From Bacillota bacterium (GTDB taxonomy: Bacteria > Bacillota > Clostridia > Acetivibrionales > DSM-1351): 64,000 nt of DNA. Shown piece by piece: positions 40,279-50,072 of the stretch. Where the stretch lies: the NCBI GenBank assembly GCA_023393115.1, contig JAEWMS010000045.1, positions 1-64,000 of the forward strand. The letters run 5' to 3'. The notes under the pieces were generated by a model. That model had not been told where the DNA came from and did no database searches. It was given only the letters and a program-made list of their open reading frames with translations. Made by a program: the position numbers and the translations under genes. Numbering within the stretch: the first letter of the stretch is position 1; the number at the start of each line of letters is the position of its first letter.

Positions 40279-42462
40279 ATGGCAGTTTTATATAACTCGC
40301 AGGAAAATACCTTTCATTTAAAGGCAAAAGGGACAAGCTATGTACTAAAGGTGCTAAATAGTGGTTACCTTGCTCACCTTTATTGGGGCAAAGGTGTAAG
40401 AAACACCAGTTTTGATTATTACCTGAACAGACCTTCCTTCTTTATAGGTTCAAATGGGCTATACGATGATATACCACCGGATATTCTCCCTCAAGAGTAT
40501 CCTTCTTATGGAACCGGAGATTTCAGACACCCGGCCTATCAGCTTCAATTGGAAAACGGCTCTACAATAACTGACTTAAAATACAGGTCTCACCGCATTT
40601 TCAGCGGAAAACCCAGGCTTGAGGGGTATCCTGCCACTTATATTGAACAGGATAATGAAGCAGAAACCCTGGAGATTGAACTTTTCGACTCCTTAATAGG
40701 ACTTAAGGCCATCCTCTCCTATACTGTTTTCAGTAATTTCAGTGCAATTACAAGGTCAGTTCGTCTGATTAATGAAGGTACTCAGCAGTTGAAATTACTC
40801 AGAGTGTTAAGCGTAAGCGTTGATTTTCCCTCCTGTTCTTACGACCTTCTACATTTGCAGGGAGCATGGGGACGTGAAAGACATATTGAACGTCAGAGTT
40901 TAAATCACGGAAGTCAAATCATTGAGAGCAGAAGGGGTGCCAGCAGTCACCAGCACAATCCTTTTATTGCCCTACTGGACAAAAATGCAGGAGAAAATTC
41001 AGGTGTAGTCTATGGTTTCAGCCTTGTTTACAGCGCAAGCTTTATAGCTCAGGTTGAGGTAGACCATTACGAAACAACCAGAGTATCCATGGGAATAAAT
41101 CCCTTTGACTTTTCGTGGAAGCTGGAACCAGGTTGTAGCTTTCAAACTCCTGAGGTTGTTATGGTTTATTCTGATAGCGGCATCGGTGAGATGTCAAGAG
41201 AATACCACAGACTTTATAGGACAAGACTTTGCCGCGGAAAAAACCGTGATAGTTTAAGGCCGATTCTGATTAACAATTGGGAAGCCACATATTTTGATTT
41301 TGATGCTGAGAAATTAATGGAAATTGCCCGTGAAGGTGCAAACCTGGGGCTAGAACTTTTCGTCCTTGATGACGGGTGGTTTGGGAAGAGAGATTCTGAT
41401 AACTGTTCACTAGGAGACTGGTTTGTTGATAAAAGAAAGCTCCCGGCAGGCTTAAGTGATCTGGCTTCAAATGTCAACAAACTGGGGCTTAAATTTGGAT
41501 TATGGTTTGAACCCGAAATGGTATCTCCAGACAGCGATTTATACAGAGCGCACCCTGATTGGTGTATTCACGTTCCCGACCGTCGTAGAACTGAAGCAAG
41601 AAACCAGCTCATTCTGGATTACTCCAGAAAAGAGGTATGTGATGCAATTATTGAAATGATAAGTAATATACTGTCTACAGCCCCGATTTCCTATGTTAAG
41701 TGGGATATGAACAGAAATATGACTGAGATTGGTTCAGCAGCACTGCCTCCTGACAGACAGCGCGAAACAGCCCATAGATACATCTTGGGTGTGTATAGGG
41801 TTATGGAGGAAATTACCTCCAGATTTCCTAATGTTCTGTTCGAGGGCTGTTCAGCAGGAGGCGGCCGGTTTGACCCAGGTATCTTGTACTATATGCCTCA
41901 AATCTGGACCAGTGATGACACTGATGCAGTTGAACGCCTAAAGATTCAACATGGTACCAGCATTGTTTATCCTGCCATTACTATGGGTGCTCATGTGTCG
42001 GCAGTACCCAACCATCAAATACACAGAATCACTCCACTGGAGACAAGAGGCCATACTGCCATGTGCGGCAACTTTGGCTATGAGTTGGATTTAACCAAGC
42101 TCGATTACATGGATAAAAGTGACGTTAAAAAGCAGGTTGAACATTATAAGGAAATAAGACACATTATTCAGTTTGGTGATATGTACAGGCTCCTTAGTCC
42201 CTTTGAAGGGAATGAAACTGCATGGATTTATGTAACAGAAGATAAAGCCGAAGCTTACGTCGCCTATTTCAGAGTTATGACTCAGTCCAACGGGCCTCAT
42301 ACAAAAATGTTGCGTTTAAATGGTCTTGACCAGGACAAGGATTATCAGATTATAGGAACAGACCTAATTATTGGCGGAGATGTACTGATGAGTGCAGGTT
42401 TGAAGATCCCCCAACTTACTGGTGATTACAAGAGCTTCACCTGGAGACTGAAAGCGGTTTAG
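40279..42462 (+). CDS. GH36 alpha-galactosidase
   Basis: A cytoplasmic 728-residue retaining alpha-galactosidase releasing galactose from melibiose, raffinose and galactomannan oligosaccharides. The nucleophile motif is YVKWDMNR (Asp near residue 475) and the acid/base motif is IWTSDDTDAVERL (near 546). The family segments WFGKRDSDNCSLGDWFVD and LWFEPEMVSPDSDLYR are also clear. The start is ATG 40279, six bases after GAGGTG; a GTG three codons earlier is less likely. No signal peptide is present, so substrates must be imported first. The divergent AraC gene probably regulates it. Confidence 0.94.
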   Translation: MAVLYNSQENTFHLKAKGTSYVLKVLNSGYLAHLYWGKGVRNTSFDYYLNRPSFFIGSNGLYDDIPPDILPQEYPSYGTGDFRHPAYQLQLENGSTITDLKYRSHRIFSGKPRLEGYPATYIEQDNEAETLEIELFDSLIGLKAILSYTVFSNFSAITRSVRLINEGTQQLKLLRVLSVSVDFPSCSYDLLHLQGAWGRERHIERQSLNHGSQIIESRRGASSHQHNPFIALLDKNAGENSGVVYGFSLVYSASFIAQVEVDHYETTRVSMGINPFDFSWKLEPGCSFQTPEVVMVYSDSGIGEMSREYHRLYRTRLCRGKNRDSLRPILINNWEATYFDFDAEKLMEIAREGANLGLELFVLDDGWFGKRDSDNCSLGDWFVDKRKLPAGLSDLASNVNKLGLKFGLWFEPEMVSPDSDLYRAHPDWCIHVPDRRRTEARNQLILDYSRKEVCDAIIEMISNILSTAPISYVKWDMNRNMTEIGSAALPPDRQRETAHRYILGVYRVMEEITSRFPNVLFEGCSAGGGRFDPGILYYMPQIWTSDDTDAVERLKIQHGTSIVYPAITMGAHVSAVPNHQIHRITPLETRGHTAMCGNFGYELDLTKLDYMDKSDVKKQVEHYKEIRHIIQFGDMYRLLSPFEGNETAWIYVTEDKAEAYVAYFRVMTQSNGPHTKMLRLNGLDQDKDYQIIGTDLIIGGDVLMSAGLKIPQLTGDYKSFTWRLKAV

Positions 42463-42493
42463 TGAGTTAAGAGAAAGAACAGCAGTTGATGTA

Positions 42494-42525
42494 GCCCTGG
42501 CCCTATGTCTTTTATAGGCCAGGGC
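42494..42525. terminator. Stem-loop after the alpha-galactosidase gene
   Basis: Arms GCCCTGGCC and GGCCAGGGC can be extended by four A+T pairs with one bulged C. The G+C-rich stem is strong, but no T-run follows on either strand, so termination efficiency is uncertain. Confidence 0.55.
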
Positions 42526-42577
42526 AAAACGGCTGAGGCCAAACAATTTAGGCTAAAAAAGTCTAAACAAGTTCGTA

Positions 42578-42606
42578 TTTACAATTTATTACATATATGT
42601 TAATAT
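42578..42606 (+). promoter_or_regulatory. Probable promoter of the Big_2 protein gene
   Basis: TTTACA (42578-42583) and TAATAT (42601-42606) are separated by 17 bases, 61 bases before the start codon. Confidence 0.5.
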
Positions 42607-42666
42607 AATAGCAAGTTTGCTATTCTTTCGGCATTTATTCCTCACATTCTATGAATGGAGGATTTT

Positions 42667-43674
42667 ATGTCTAATAAAACAAAAACCCTATTTTCAGTCT
42701 TTTTAAGTTTAATCCTGCTTCTTTTTTCGGTACAGGTTCAAACTGTATCAGCCAGTTCAAAGAATTCTATTTCCTTTGTTTTACTCTCAAAATATTCAAC
42801 TGATATGAGTATAGGCGACCAAATAAATATTCTGGCTTTTACCTCAAGTGAAAAGAGTCCAACCTGGAAAAGCAGCAATTCAAGTGTTGCTTCGGTTAAT
42901 AGCAACGGTAAAGTCACAGCCAAGAAGGCCGGGACAGCAACAATAACTGCCAAAATAAAAAATGCAGAGGCATATTGCAAGGTTACCGTTAACAAAACCA
43001 GGATATCTCTTAACATTGTAAATGCTTCAATTGAGCATGGTGAGAAGTTGAAGCTTACTGCAACAACTTCAAACAACTCGGTAGTAACCTGGAAAAGCAG
43101 TAAAAAAAGCATTGCTACCGTTGACCAGAATGGTAACGTTATAGGTATTAAGCCCGGAGAAACAGTAATAACTGCAACTGCTGACAAAAGCAGCGTCACC
43201 TGTAAAATTAGAGTAAAGCGTCCTGTCATCACATTGGATAAGACCTCTATTACATTGTTTCGTGGTCAAAAAGCTCAACTCTCAGCTGTAGTATCCTCCG
43301 GAATTACTCCGGTATGGAAAACAAATAAAAAGAGTATCGCTGTTGTTGATAAAAATGGAAATATAACAGCCGTCAAAAATGGTTCGGCGACAATCACTGC
43401 AACAGTGGATGGAGTTACTAAAAGCTGCGAGGTGGTGGTGCAGAAACCCCAAATAACCCTAAGTGCATCCGGAATTAATCTAAAAAAGGGCACAAGTACT
43501 ATCATTTCAGCGTCTGTATCTTCGGGAAACCCACCTGTCTGGTCTTCCAGCAATTCAAATATAGCTACAGTTGATAACACAGGTAAAATTACAGCGGTAA
43601 AAAAAGGGACAGCGTACATTTATGCAGCCGAAGATGGAATGAAGGCTCGGTGTACCGTACACATAACTGAATAA
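42667..43674 (+). CDS. Secreted protein with four bacterial Ig-like (Big_2) repeats
   Basis: The start is ATG 42667, five bases after GGAGG. A signal peptide (LFSVFLSLILLLFSVQVQTVSAS) is followed by four Big_2 domains of about 78 residues. Each has the repeat core W-K/S-S-S-N/K-x-S-I/V-A-x-V-x-x-N/T-G-x-V/I-T-A-x-K-x-G-x-A-x-I-x-A. The protein ends with the last domain; there is no enzyme domain, dockerin, SLH domain or membrane anchor. Such domains mediate binding or spacing at the cell surface, so this is probably a secreted adhesion or scaffold-like protein. It stands alone between the galactosidase gene and a convergent membrane-protein gene. Confidence 0.87.
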   Translation: MSNKTKTLFSVFLSLILLLFSVQVQTVSASSKNSISFVLLSKYSTDMSIGDQINILAFTSSEKSPTWKSSNSSVASVNSNGKVTAKKAGTATITAKIKNAEAYCKVTVNKTRISLNIVNASIEHGEKLKLTATTSNNSVVTWKSSKKSIATVDQNGNVIGIKPGETVITATADKSSVTCKIRVKRPVITLDKTSITLFRGQKAQLSAVVSSGITPVWKTNKKSIAVVDKNGNITAVKNGSATITATVDGVTKSCEVVVQKPQITLSASGINLKKGTSTIISASVSSGNPPVWSSSNSNIATVDNTGKITAVKKGTAYIYAAEDGMKARCTVHITE

Positions 43675-43682
43675 ATATCTGG

Positions 43683-43704
43683 TTAATACCTAATTAATAC
43701 CTAA
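43683..43704 (+). repeat. Two tandem copies of an 11-bp unit
   Basis: TTAATACCTAA occurs twice head to tail directly after the Big_2 gene. It is A+T-rich, and no regulatory role is evident. Confidence 0.5.
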
Positions 43705-43793
43705 ATAAGTAGCTTAATAAATTAGTTAAAAATTACTAACTTAATAAAAGTTAATTATGTGAGGAATAAATGCAGCAAACTTATCAGAGTTTT

Positions 43794-44660
43794 TTAAGCT
43801 TCTTTCTTAATGTTTTTCAGCAGTAATCCAAGACAAATACATAGAAACACACTGAACAGCGGGAACATGATTATTTCAACAATGCCCATTTTGACCCCTG
43901 CCAGGTATTGACCTATAATCATAGCAGTCAGGGCTGCTCCCATTGTAAACCCTTTCATTATTACAACTGATGAAAGAAGATATCCGTATGGTTTTTTTCT
44001 TATCAACAATACTCCTGATAAAACCGCCACTGGAACTATAAAGCCCAGATCCATTCCCTGTATAACCAGAGTAGTATAGTGTTCAAGACCCGCAGGGGTT
44101 GAGCCTGACGTTATGGTAGGAATTATTCTTCCCAGCCACATAAAGCACAAGGCCACAGCTAAAAAAAGCTGAAAACCTCCCAGGAATTTTGCTGGCAGCT
44201 TTTCACTGAAAGCTTCCTTCAGATTCTGAACATCTATGGACATAATGCACATGGTAAATGAGAAGAAGCTGCCTGACATCAGTATAACGTAAACAATGAA
44301 CATTGGATTATACATCCATAGAAAAACATAAGAAATATATGTATATAGAAAATATCCAAGTGTGCCTGTAAGTAGAAGTCTTCCTTTTAAAGCGCCCTTT
44401 CGCGAAAAATACAAGGATATCAGAAGTAGCGGGATACCCAGTATAAGAGTGACAATATCCTGTGCAATTCCTTGCGCTACTACTGCCACAGAATCATACC
44501 TATATATTCCCTGTCCGTAAATTGTAATAGTTTCACCCCGAATAGACTCAATATCGTATTTACCTGGTCCCCCATCTGAAAAGATACCCATGAAACAAGC
44601 AAACACTGATAATACTATGATAAGTATAACAAGAGAAGTAACAGCATTTTTAAACCTCAC
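43794..44660 (-). CDS. Multi-spanning membrane protein of unknown function
   Basis: 288 residues with about eight hydrophobic helices and a first outside loop (SDGGPGKYDIESIRGETITIYGQGIY). Other segments include YISYVFLWMYNPMFIVYVILMSG and GMDLGFIVPVAVLSGVLLIRKKPYGYLL. I recognise no characterised family and no transport signature. It is the third gene of a minus-strand set after a UvrA paralogue and a double-MerR regulator (about 100 bases after the latter). It may share their regulation, but the functional link is unknown. Confidence 0.6.
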   Translation of the reverse strand: MRFKNAVTSLVILIIVLSVFACFMGIFSDGGPGKYDIESIRGETITIYGQGIYRYDSVAVVAQGIAQDIVTLILGIPLLLISLYFSRKGALKGRLLLTGTLGYFLYTYISYVFLWMYNPMFIVYVILMSGSFFSFTMCIMSIDVQNLKEAFSEKLPAKFLGGFQLFLAVALCFMWLGRIIPTITSGSTPAGLEHYTTLVIQGMDLGFIVPVAVLSGVLLIRKKPYGYLLSSVVIMKGFTMGAALTAMIIGQYLAGVKMGIVEIIMFPLFSVFLCICLGLLLKNIKKEA

Positions 44661-44763
44661 GATAAATTCCTCCCAAAGCTATAGTTTTTTAAGAGCAAAA
44701 CAATTTATGTTATTTTTTTGTTAATTATACCATAAGTATTATCTGGAAATAAACAACCCCTCG

Positions 44764-45513
44764 TTATTCCTCCAACCTGCTGAGAATATCCAGCATTTCC
44801 AAAGCATCATTTTCTGCCATGCTCAGCGCTGTTATGTAACGGTCGGCAGCACAAACGATATCTTCATCCTCACCGGGAGTATTTATAGCCTCCCTCAAAT
44901 TAGTTTCCCCATTGTCAAGGCGGTTCAACATGCGCAGAATGGCCATCATGGAATAGTGCGCATTCCTGAGAGTTCGTATTATTTTCAGCCTGTTGATCTC
45001 ATTCAATCCATATTGCCTGAAGCCTTTCGGGTTGCGCGGAACACATATCAAACCGTTTCTTTCCCAGTCTCGAAGAACATCTGTACTAACGCTCAGCATT
45101 GCAGCTGTCTTATTTCTACCGATTAGTTCAGTACCGATTAGTTCGGTATTGTCAGCATGTACATGAGGATTAGCAATTATTTCAAGGGTTATGCCTATCG
45201 CCTCTTCGGCACCGGCTCTTTCTTTTTTCAGATGTTCCAGATATAACTTCGTTCTCCCATATGCCTCACTAATATCTCCTGCTGCTGCAGTTTTAACAAT
45301 TTCAAAAGCTTCCTGTCTGAGACTGCTGCTGATAATTTCTGCCCTGAAAGCTGCACGCAGCAGTCTGAGCTGCTCAAGATGACTGTCACTAAAAACCCTG
45401 TATCCGTTTTTCATCCTTGGTATAACAGGAAGCAGTCCCATTCCTTCATAAAACCGTATTGTATTAGGATGTACTCCTATTAACTTTGCTACTTGAGATG
45501 TTTTATAAGTCAT
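44764..45513 (-). CDS. MerR-type regulator with two MerR-like DNA-binding domains
   Basis: The N-terminal domain is classical MerR (SQVAKLIGVHPNTIRFYEGMGLLPVIPRMKNGYRVFSDSHLEQLRLLR). A second MerR-like domain follows at about residues 128-195 (TAAMLSVSTDVLRDWERNGLICVPRNPKGFRQYGLNEINRLKIIRTL). Between them is a helical linker containing the short duplication TELIGTELIG (repeated DNA near 45118-45147). The C-terminus is short and helical with no cysteine metal site, so it is not a metal sensor of the usual type. It follows the UvrA-paralogue gene by about 80 bases on the same strand and probably regulates that locus. Confidence 0.85.
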   Translation of the reverse strand: MTYKTSQVAKLIGVHPNTIRFYEGMGLLPVIPRMKNGYRVFSDSHLEQLRLLRAAFRAEIISSSLRQEAFEIVKTAAAGDISEAYGRTKLYLEHLKKERAGAEEAIGITLEIIANPHVHADNTELIGTELIGRNKTAAMLSVSTDVLRDWERNGLICVPRNPKGFRQYGLNEINRLKIIRTLRNAHYSMMAILRMLNRLDNGETNLREAINTPGEDEDIVCAADRYITALSMAENDALEMLDILSRLEE

Positions 45514-45594
45514 ATGGGCCTGCCTTTCTTTATTACTTTATTCTATTATAGCTTAAATACTTTATTCTATAATTATAGCTTATAACTCATTGGT

Positions 45595-48120
45595 TCAACA
45601 GAACCTCTCCAACAGTATTTTCCCGGTTGCCGAGTTTTCGCTTTTCATAATATCTTCAGGAGTCCCTTTAGCAACAAGCTCTCCTCCCTCACTACCACCT
45701 TCCGGCCCCAGATCTATCACCCAGTCTGAAGCCAGAATAAGATCTGTATTGTGTTCAATAACAATTACGCTGTTTCCGAGACTTACAAGTTTGTCAAAAA
45801 CATTAATCAACCTGCTTGCATCTTGTGGATGAAGCCCTGTGGTCGGTTCGTCAAAAAGATACATAACTTTTCCGCTTGTGCTTTTGGAGAGCTCCCTGGC
45901 AAGTTTCAAACGTTGGGCCTCTCCACCTGACAGTGTTGCAGCAGACTGACCCAGACTGAGATACCCGAGTCCCACATCCTGAAGCACCCTCAACTTGGAT
46001 GCAATGTTACGTTCATCTGAGAACAGTGTCAGTGCTTCATCAACACTTAACTCCAAGACGTCCGAAATGTTTTTTCCTCTATACTTTACGTCAAGAACAA
46101 GCTTTTGGTATCGCTTTCCGCGGCAAACTGGACAAACAACTTCCACATCAGGCAGAAAATGCATGGATACGGTCAGTTTCCCCGTCCCCTGACATTTTTC
46201 ACACCGCCCCCCTGGTACGTTATATGAAAAGTGCTTGGCCGTAAGCCCCATAAGCTTGGTATCCGATAATTCAGCAAACAAATCACGTATATCTGTGAAC
46301 AGGTCTGTATAGGTTGCAGGATTGGAACGGTTGGATTTTCCGATTGACTGCTGGTTTATTACTATAACATTATCAAGTTGTTCCAGGCCTGGAATATCAG
46401 TTTTTCTGTTTTTCTTAGGCTGACTGAAATAAGCCTCAGCGGCCTCGGCCAGAACTCCGAAAATCAAACTTGATTTACCGCTGCCCGAAACTCCTGTAAT
46501 GGTCACAAATTTACCCAGAGGAATATCTACATCGATACTTTTCAGGTTGTTCAAGCTGGCATTTCTTATGTTTACATAGCTGCTCTTTCCCTGTACTCTC
46601 ACTCTGTTGGGTTTATAGGTATTTTCCTGAAGATACTTACCGGTGATAGAATCACTACTGTTAATAATATCCTGAACACTACCGGCCGCAACGATTCTCC
46701 CCCCTTGCTTACCGGCACCCGGTCCGAAATCTGCAATGTAATCAGCAGCCTTCATGATTTCAGTATCATGTTCAATAACTACCACGGTATTGCCCATATC
46801 TCGTAATTTTTTTAGAACAGTAATTATTTTTGAAGTATCCCGGGAGTGAAGTCCTGATGTAGGTTCATCCAGTACATACAAAACTCCGGTAAGGCCGCTC
46901 CCCATAATTCCTGCCAGTTTTATTCGCTGCCATTCGCCGGCCGAAAGTGACCCAGCAGGTTGATCCAGACTCAAATATCCGGCACCCACATCAATTATCC
47001 GGGTTATCCGTTTTCTCAAATCCTCTACTACTTGTTTCACAATATCCAGAGCTTGAGGAGGTGCCGTCTCCTGTACCTGGTTTAACCATCCGCCTACACC
47101 CACCAACGACATGGACAGCAGCTGCTTGATATTAATGGCTCCCACTTTAACTTCCAGTGTTTCGGGTCGGAACCGTACACCCTGACAATCAGGACATTGT
47201 TGTTGTATTAAAAACTTCTCAAGCTTCTGCTTTGCACTAATGGAGTTGTTCTCCATGTATCTCCTCATAAGGTTTGTGACTACTCCCTCAAACCTTCCTT
47301 CTGGTACAGTTTTGGGAGGTGTCATATCAGGAAAGTGTCTCTGAAAATGCCTGCTCATTACTCCGTACAGAAGTAAATCCATCTGAACCTTGTCATATGT
47401 TTCTATGGGAAGGTCTATGTCCAAAGGGAAGCCGTAATACTTTGCCGCACTAAGCATCGATGCTCCATACCTGTCGATAAATACCTGATCCCAGCCGTGG
47501 ATAGCAAATTCACGTATACTCTTAGTTTTGTCTATCAAGAGGTTTACATCCGGTGAATTCACTACACCGATGCCCCGGCAGGTTGGACATGCACCCTGGG
47601 GTTTATTAAAGGAAAAATGGCTGGCCGTCAGTTCAACCACCGGCTTGCCGCAATGGGGGCACGGAAGCATTTGTTCATAAAGCTCTGTTTCACCAGACTC
47701 CTGGTCGGGTAGCTCTGTCAAAACAGAAAATGAATTCTCATCATAGTTTTGAGTAATCAACTTCCCGCAGTGATTACAATTTCTTTCCCCTAATTTTGAA
47801 TACAACACCCGGAGGTACGCCGAAATTTCGGTTATAGTTCCTACCGTTGAACGGGGATTATTGTTGGAATTATGCTGATTAATTGATATTGCAGGAGACA
47901 ATCCCTCGATAGCATCAACCTTCGGTTTACTTCCTATATCCATAGTCATGCCCATGGATTCCATATACTGCCGTTGGCATTCTCTCTGTAAGGTTTCCAG
48001 GGCAAGTGTCGATTTCCCGCTTCCCGAAAGTCCTGTGAAAACTATCAGCTTATTCTTCGGAAGCTGCAGGTCTACATTTTTTAAATTATTTTCTCTAGCA
48101 CCCTTAATCTTAATGAACAT
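45595..48120 (-). CDS. UvrA paralogue (UvrA2/DrrC-like excinuclease ATPase)
   Basis: 841 residues with two ABC ATPase halves of the UvrA class. Half one has Walker A FTGLSGSGKSTLALETL and signature SLSAGEWQRIKLAG. Half two has TGVSGSGKSSLIFGVL and TLSGGEAQRLKLARELS, with the Walker B segments VLDEPTSGLH and LFDEPTTGLH. Zinc modules are visible as CNHCG with CPHCG, CPTCRG, and CEKCQG with CPVCRG. It is about 100 residues shorter than housekeeping UvrA (about 940), missing much of the insertion region. Short UvrA2 proteins are linked to tolerance of DNA-binding drugs. The neighbouring MerR gene fits an inducible resistance locus, which is inference. Confidence 0.88.
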   Translation of the reverse strand: MFIKIKGARENNLKNVDLQLPKNKLIVFTGLSGSGKSTLALETLQRECQRQYMESMGMTMDIGSKPKVDAIEGLSPAISINQHNSNNNPRSTVGTITEISAYLRVLYSKLGERNCNHCGKLITQNYDENSFSVLTELPDQESGETELYEQMLPCPHCGKPVVELTASHFSFNKPQGACPTCRGIGVVNSPDVNLLIDKTKSIREFAIHGWDQVFIDRYGASMLSAAKYYGFPLDIDLPIETYDKVQMDLLLYGVMSRHFQRHFPDMTPPKTVPEGRFEGVVTNLMRRYMENNSISAKQKLEKFLIQQQCPDCQGVRFRPETLEVKVGAINIKQLLSMSLVGVGGWLNQVQETAPPQALDIVKQVVEDLRKRITRIIDVGAGYLSLDQPAGSLSAGEWQRIKLAGIMGSGLTGVLYVLDEPTSGLHSRDTSKIITVLKKLRDMGNTVVVIEHDTEIMKAADYIADFGPGAGKQGGRIVAAGSVQDIINSSDSITGKYLQENTYKPNRVRVQGKSSYVNIRNASLNNLKSIDVDIPLGKFVTITGVSGSGKSSLIFGVLAEAAEAYFSQPKKNRKTDIPGLEQLDNVIVINQQSIGKSNRSNPATYTDLFTDIRDLFAELSDTKLMGLTAKHFSYNVPGGRCEKCQGTGKLTVSMHFLPDVEVVCPVCRGKRYQKLVLDVKYRGKNISDVLELSVDEALTLFSDERNIASKLRVLQDVGLGYLSLGQSAATLSGGEAQRLKLARELSKSTSGKVMYLFDEPTTGLHPQDASRLINVFDKLVSLGNSVIVIEHNTDLILASDWVIDLGPEGGSEGGELVAKGTPEDIMKSENSATGKILLERFC

Positions 48121-48291
48121 AATTTTTCAACTCCTTGTACCGTTTTATTTTGAAACATCCCTACACCAGGCTGTAAACGAATTTAAAACAGTATATCATC
48201 AAAATAAAAGGGTGGTGGTATACTGGAGGGTTTTGATTTCTATATTAACAGTTAGCAGTTAATTGAAGCAGCTCTAAGAAGTATAATAAAA

Positions 48292-48333
48292 AGCCCCTGA
48301 CCATAGTATCATCTTTTCTACAATCAGGGGGCT
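48292..48333 (-). terminator. Rho-independent terminator after the TrmO gene
   Basis: On the minus strand AGCCCCCTGA pairs with TCAGGGGCT (one bulge), with a 23-base loop and a TTTTTATTAT tail. Confidence 0.8.
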
Positions 48334-48359
48334 GTCTATGTTAATTGTTATGTTATGAA

Positions 48360-48836
48360 TCAGAAATTAAACACTGAGCTCCAGTCAAACTCGCCGGATT
48401 CCTCTACACTTTGAGGCCAATTTGAGCACCACTTTGGAACTATGGGCTTTTCAACTCTATCCAGGCTGGGAGTATAGGGTTTGATATCAAGAATTGGGGT
48501 CCCATCCTCGGCATCAATATATGCAACTCCTATTATCCCATTTTCAGCATCCACATAAGTAATGAATACGCAGGATAAACCTATTGGATTAGGCCGTTCG
48601 GGAGACCGTGTTGCGAAAGTTCCCAGTTGTTCCGGGGAAGCCTTGTAAGGGCTACTCTCTACAAGTTTAGTACGTGAATGCAGAGTATCACATTTGTCAA
48701 ACCACCACAACACATTGATATATCCGAAGCCATCCAGATTGGTAAGGGCAGGAATATACTCCTTTTTCAGCTCCAGCCGCATTCCATTTTCATCAACTCT
48801 AACTTGACCGATAGATTTTAATGTTAAATTTTCCAT
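48360..48836 (-). CDS. trmO: TrmO/TsaA-family tRNA N6-methyladenosine methyltransferase
   Basis: About 158 residues with the family signature RSPERPNPIGLS and a preceding VLWWFDKCD segment. The DGTPILDIKPYTPS motif, which helps form the S-adenosylmethionine site, is also present. E. coli TrmO methylates t6A37 of tRNA-Thr. The start is ATG 48836 with GAAGGA nine bases upstream. It lies downstream of a GNAT gene on the same strand and ends in a strong terminator. Some relatives in clostridia are called SAM-dependent methyltransferases without known targets, so the exact substrate remains open. Confidence 0.85.
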   Translation of the reverse strand: MENLTLKSIGQVRVDENGMRLELKKEYIPALTNLDGFGYINVLWWFDKCDTLHSRTKLVESSPYKASPEQLGTFATRSPERPNPIGLSCVFITYVDAENGIIGVAYIDAEDGTPILDIKPYTPSLDRVEKPIVPKWCSNWPQSVEESGEFDWSSVFNF

Positions 48837-48915
48837 AAATAAATTTCCTTCTTTCATATTAGTTTAATTTATTTACGGCGCCGTTAATACCAGTATAGCG
48901 GCTTATTTTTATACT

Positions 48916-49818
48916 TCAACCCCTTTTTTTGGAAATTTTCCACTCAGTCGCTGATGAGAAAGGCCTCAATCCTATACTGTAATAAAACTGCTGCGAGGAT
49001 CCTACAAGAGCTTTTTCTGCCCCGAGTTTTCCAACCCTTTTGATACCTTCCAAAACCGCAGCCTTACCCAAGCCCATTTTTCTATAATCCGGGTCTGTGG
49101 CCACAGGTTCTATAACAGCAAACCCAGCCTCCGGGTCATACCACATACCACAATAGGAAACAAAGTTACCATTCGGAGCAGCAACAGCTACTTTCAGGCT
49201 TAAGTCCACATTTGGACGTCTCATTTCACTTTCGGCCATTTTTTCTTTTTCAGAAGGAAAGGTAAACTCACCCTCACCGTTCAACTCATGATTAAAGCCC
49301 TTCCACAAAACCCTGTAATACTGATAAAGGTCGTAAGTATCCTGCATTGAAGTAATTCGAAAGCCTTCCGGCAGAGTATAATCGGTAGCTGTTCTATCTA
49401 AATAAAATACTGAATCACTTTCTTTTCCGCCTGTTGCAATAAACCCTAAACTTGCCGCGATATTTTGAAATTCCACATCAGTATCTCTGATTACTATTCC
49501 AAGGCTGTTGTCCTTCGAAAGATTTTCTTTGGAATATATAAGCATATCCCGCTTAAGTTCAGAGTTCTCTGGTAAGGTAAGACAGTATGCATTTCCGAGA
49601 ACGGTGTCAAAGGTAGCAATTCCTGCTATTTCACCAGCCTCTTCCCATATTCCTATCTTACACATGGCATCCTTCTCAAGGTAACTATGGGTGACCATCC
49701 AATCCCATCTGGCATATGTAAACTCTGTATAGCCCAACTTAATAATAAAACTTCTTACCTTATAGTAATCATCTGTAATTCCAGGAACTTTGGTGTAATT
49801 TCTGAATGTAATTGACAT
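48916..49818 (-). CDS. GNAT family acetyltransferase with two GNAT-like halves
   Basis: 300 residues from ATG 49818, which follows GGAGGGG at six bases. The N-terminal half looks like a degenerate GNAT fold (AGIATFDTVLGNAYCLTLPE, no clear acetyl-CoA loop). The C-terminal half keeps the binding loop (FAVIEPVATDPDYRKMGLGKAAVLEGIKR) and the later VGSSQQFYYSIGLRPF. Tandem GNAT proteins of this size occur among aminoglycoside- and peptide-acetylating enzymes, but the substrate cannot be deduced here. It precedes the TrmO gene by 79 bases on the same strand. Confidence 0.82.
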   Translation of the reverse strand: MSITFRNYTKVPGITDDYYKVRSFIIKLGYTEFTYARWDWMVTHSYLEKDAMCKIGIWEEAGEIAGIATFDTVLGNAYCLTLPENSELKRDMLIYSKENLSKDNSLGIVIRDTDVEFQNIAASLGFIATGGKESDSVFYLDRTATDYTLPEGFRITSMQDTYDLYQYYRVLWKGFNHELNGEGEFTFPSEKEKMAESEMRRPNVDLSLKVAVAAPNGNFVSYCGMWYDPEAGFAVIEPVATDPDYRKMGLGKAAVLEGIKRVGKLGAEKALVGSSQQFYYSIGLRPFSSATEWKISKKRG

Positions 49819-50072
49819 AAGCGTCCCCTCCTTTACTTTAATAATATAGGTTCTAATCATATAAAAAAATACCGAGTTTTAATTTATTTAATCTTTACAT
49901 AAAACACAATTCTAATATTGTATACCTCGATAATGTAAGGAGAATACAGCTTGACGTATCAATTAGTTATACCTATTCTCAACACTTGTCGTAAAATGTA
50001 AACTATGGTAATATGTATTAACCATTCATTAACTTTCACTAATTGTATTATTTAAGGGGAAAAACTAATAAT

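Noticed and set aside
42667..43674. Direct repeats or CRISPR-like array
   Set aside because: The periodicity is at protein level (four Big_2 domains). DNA repeats are divergent and lie inside one open frame.
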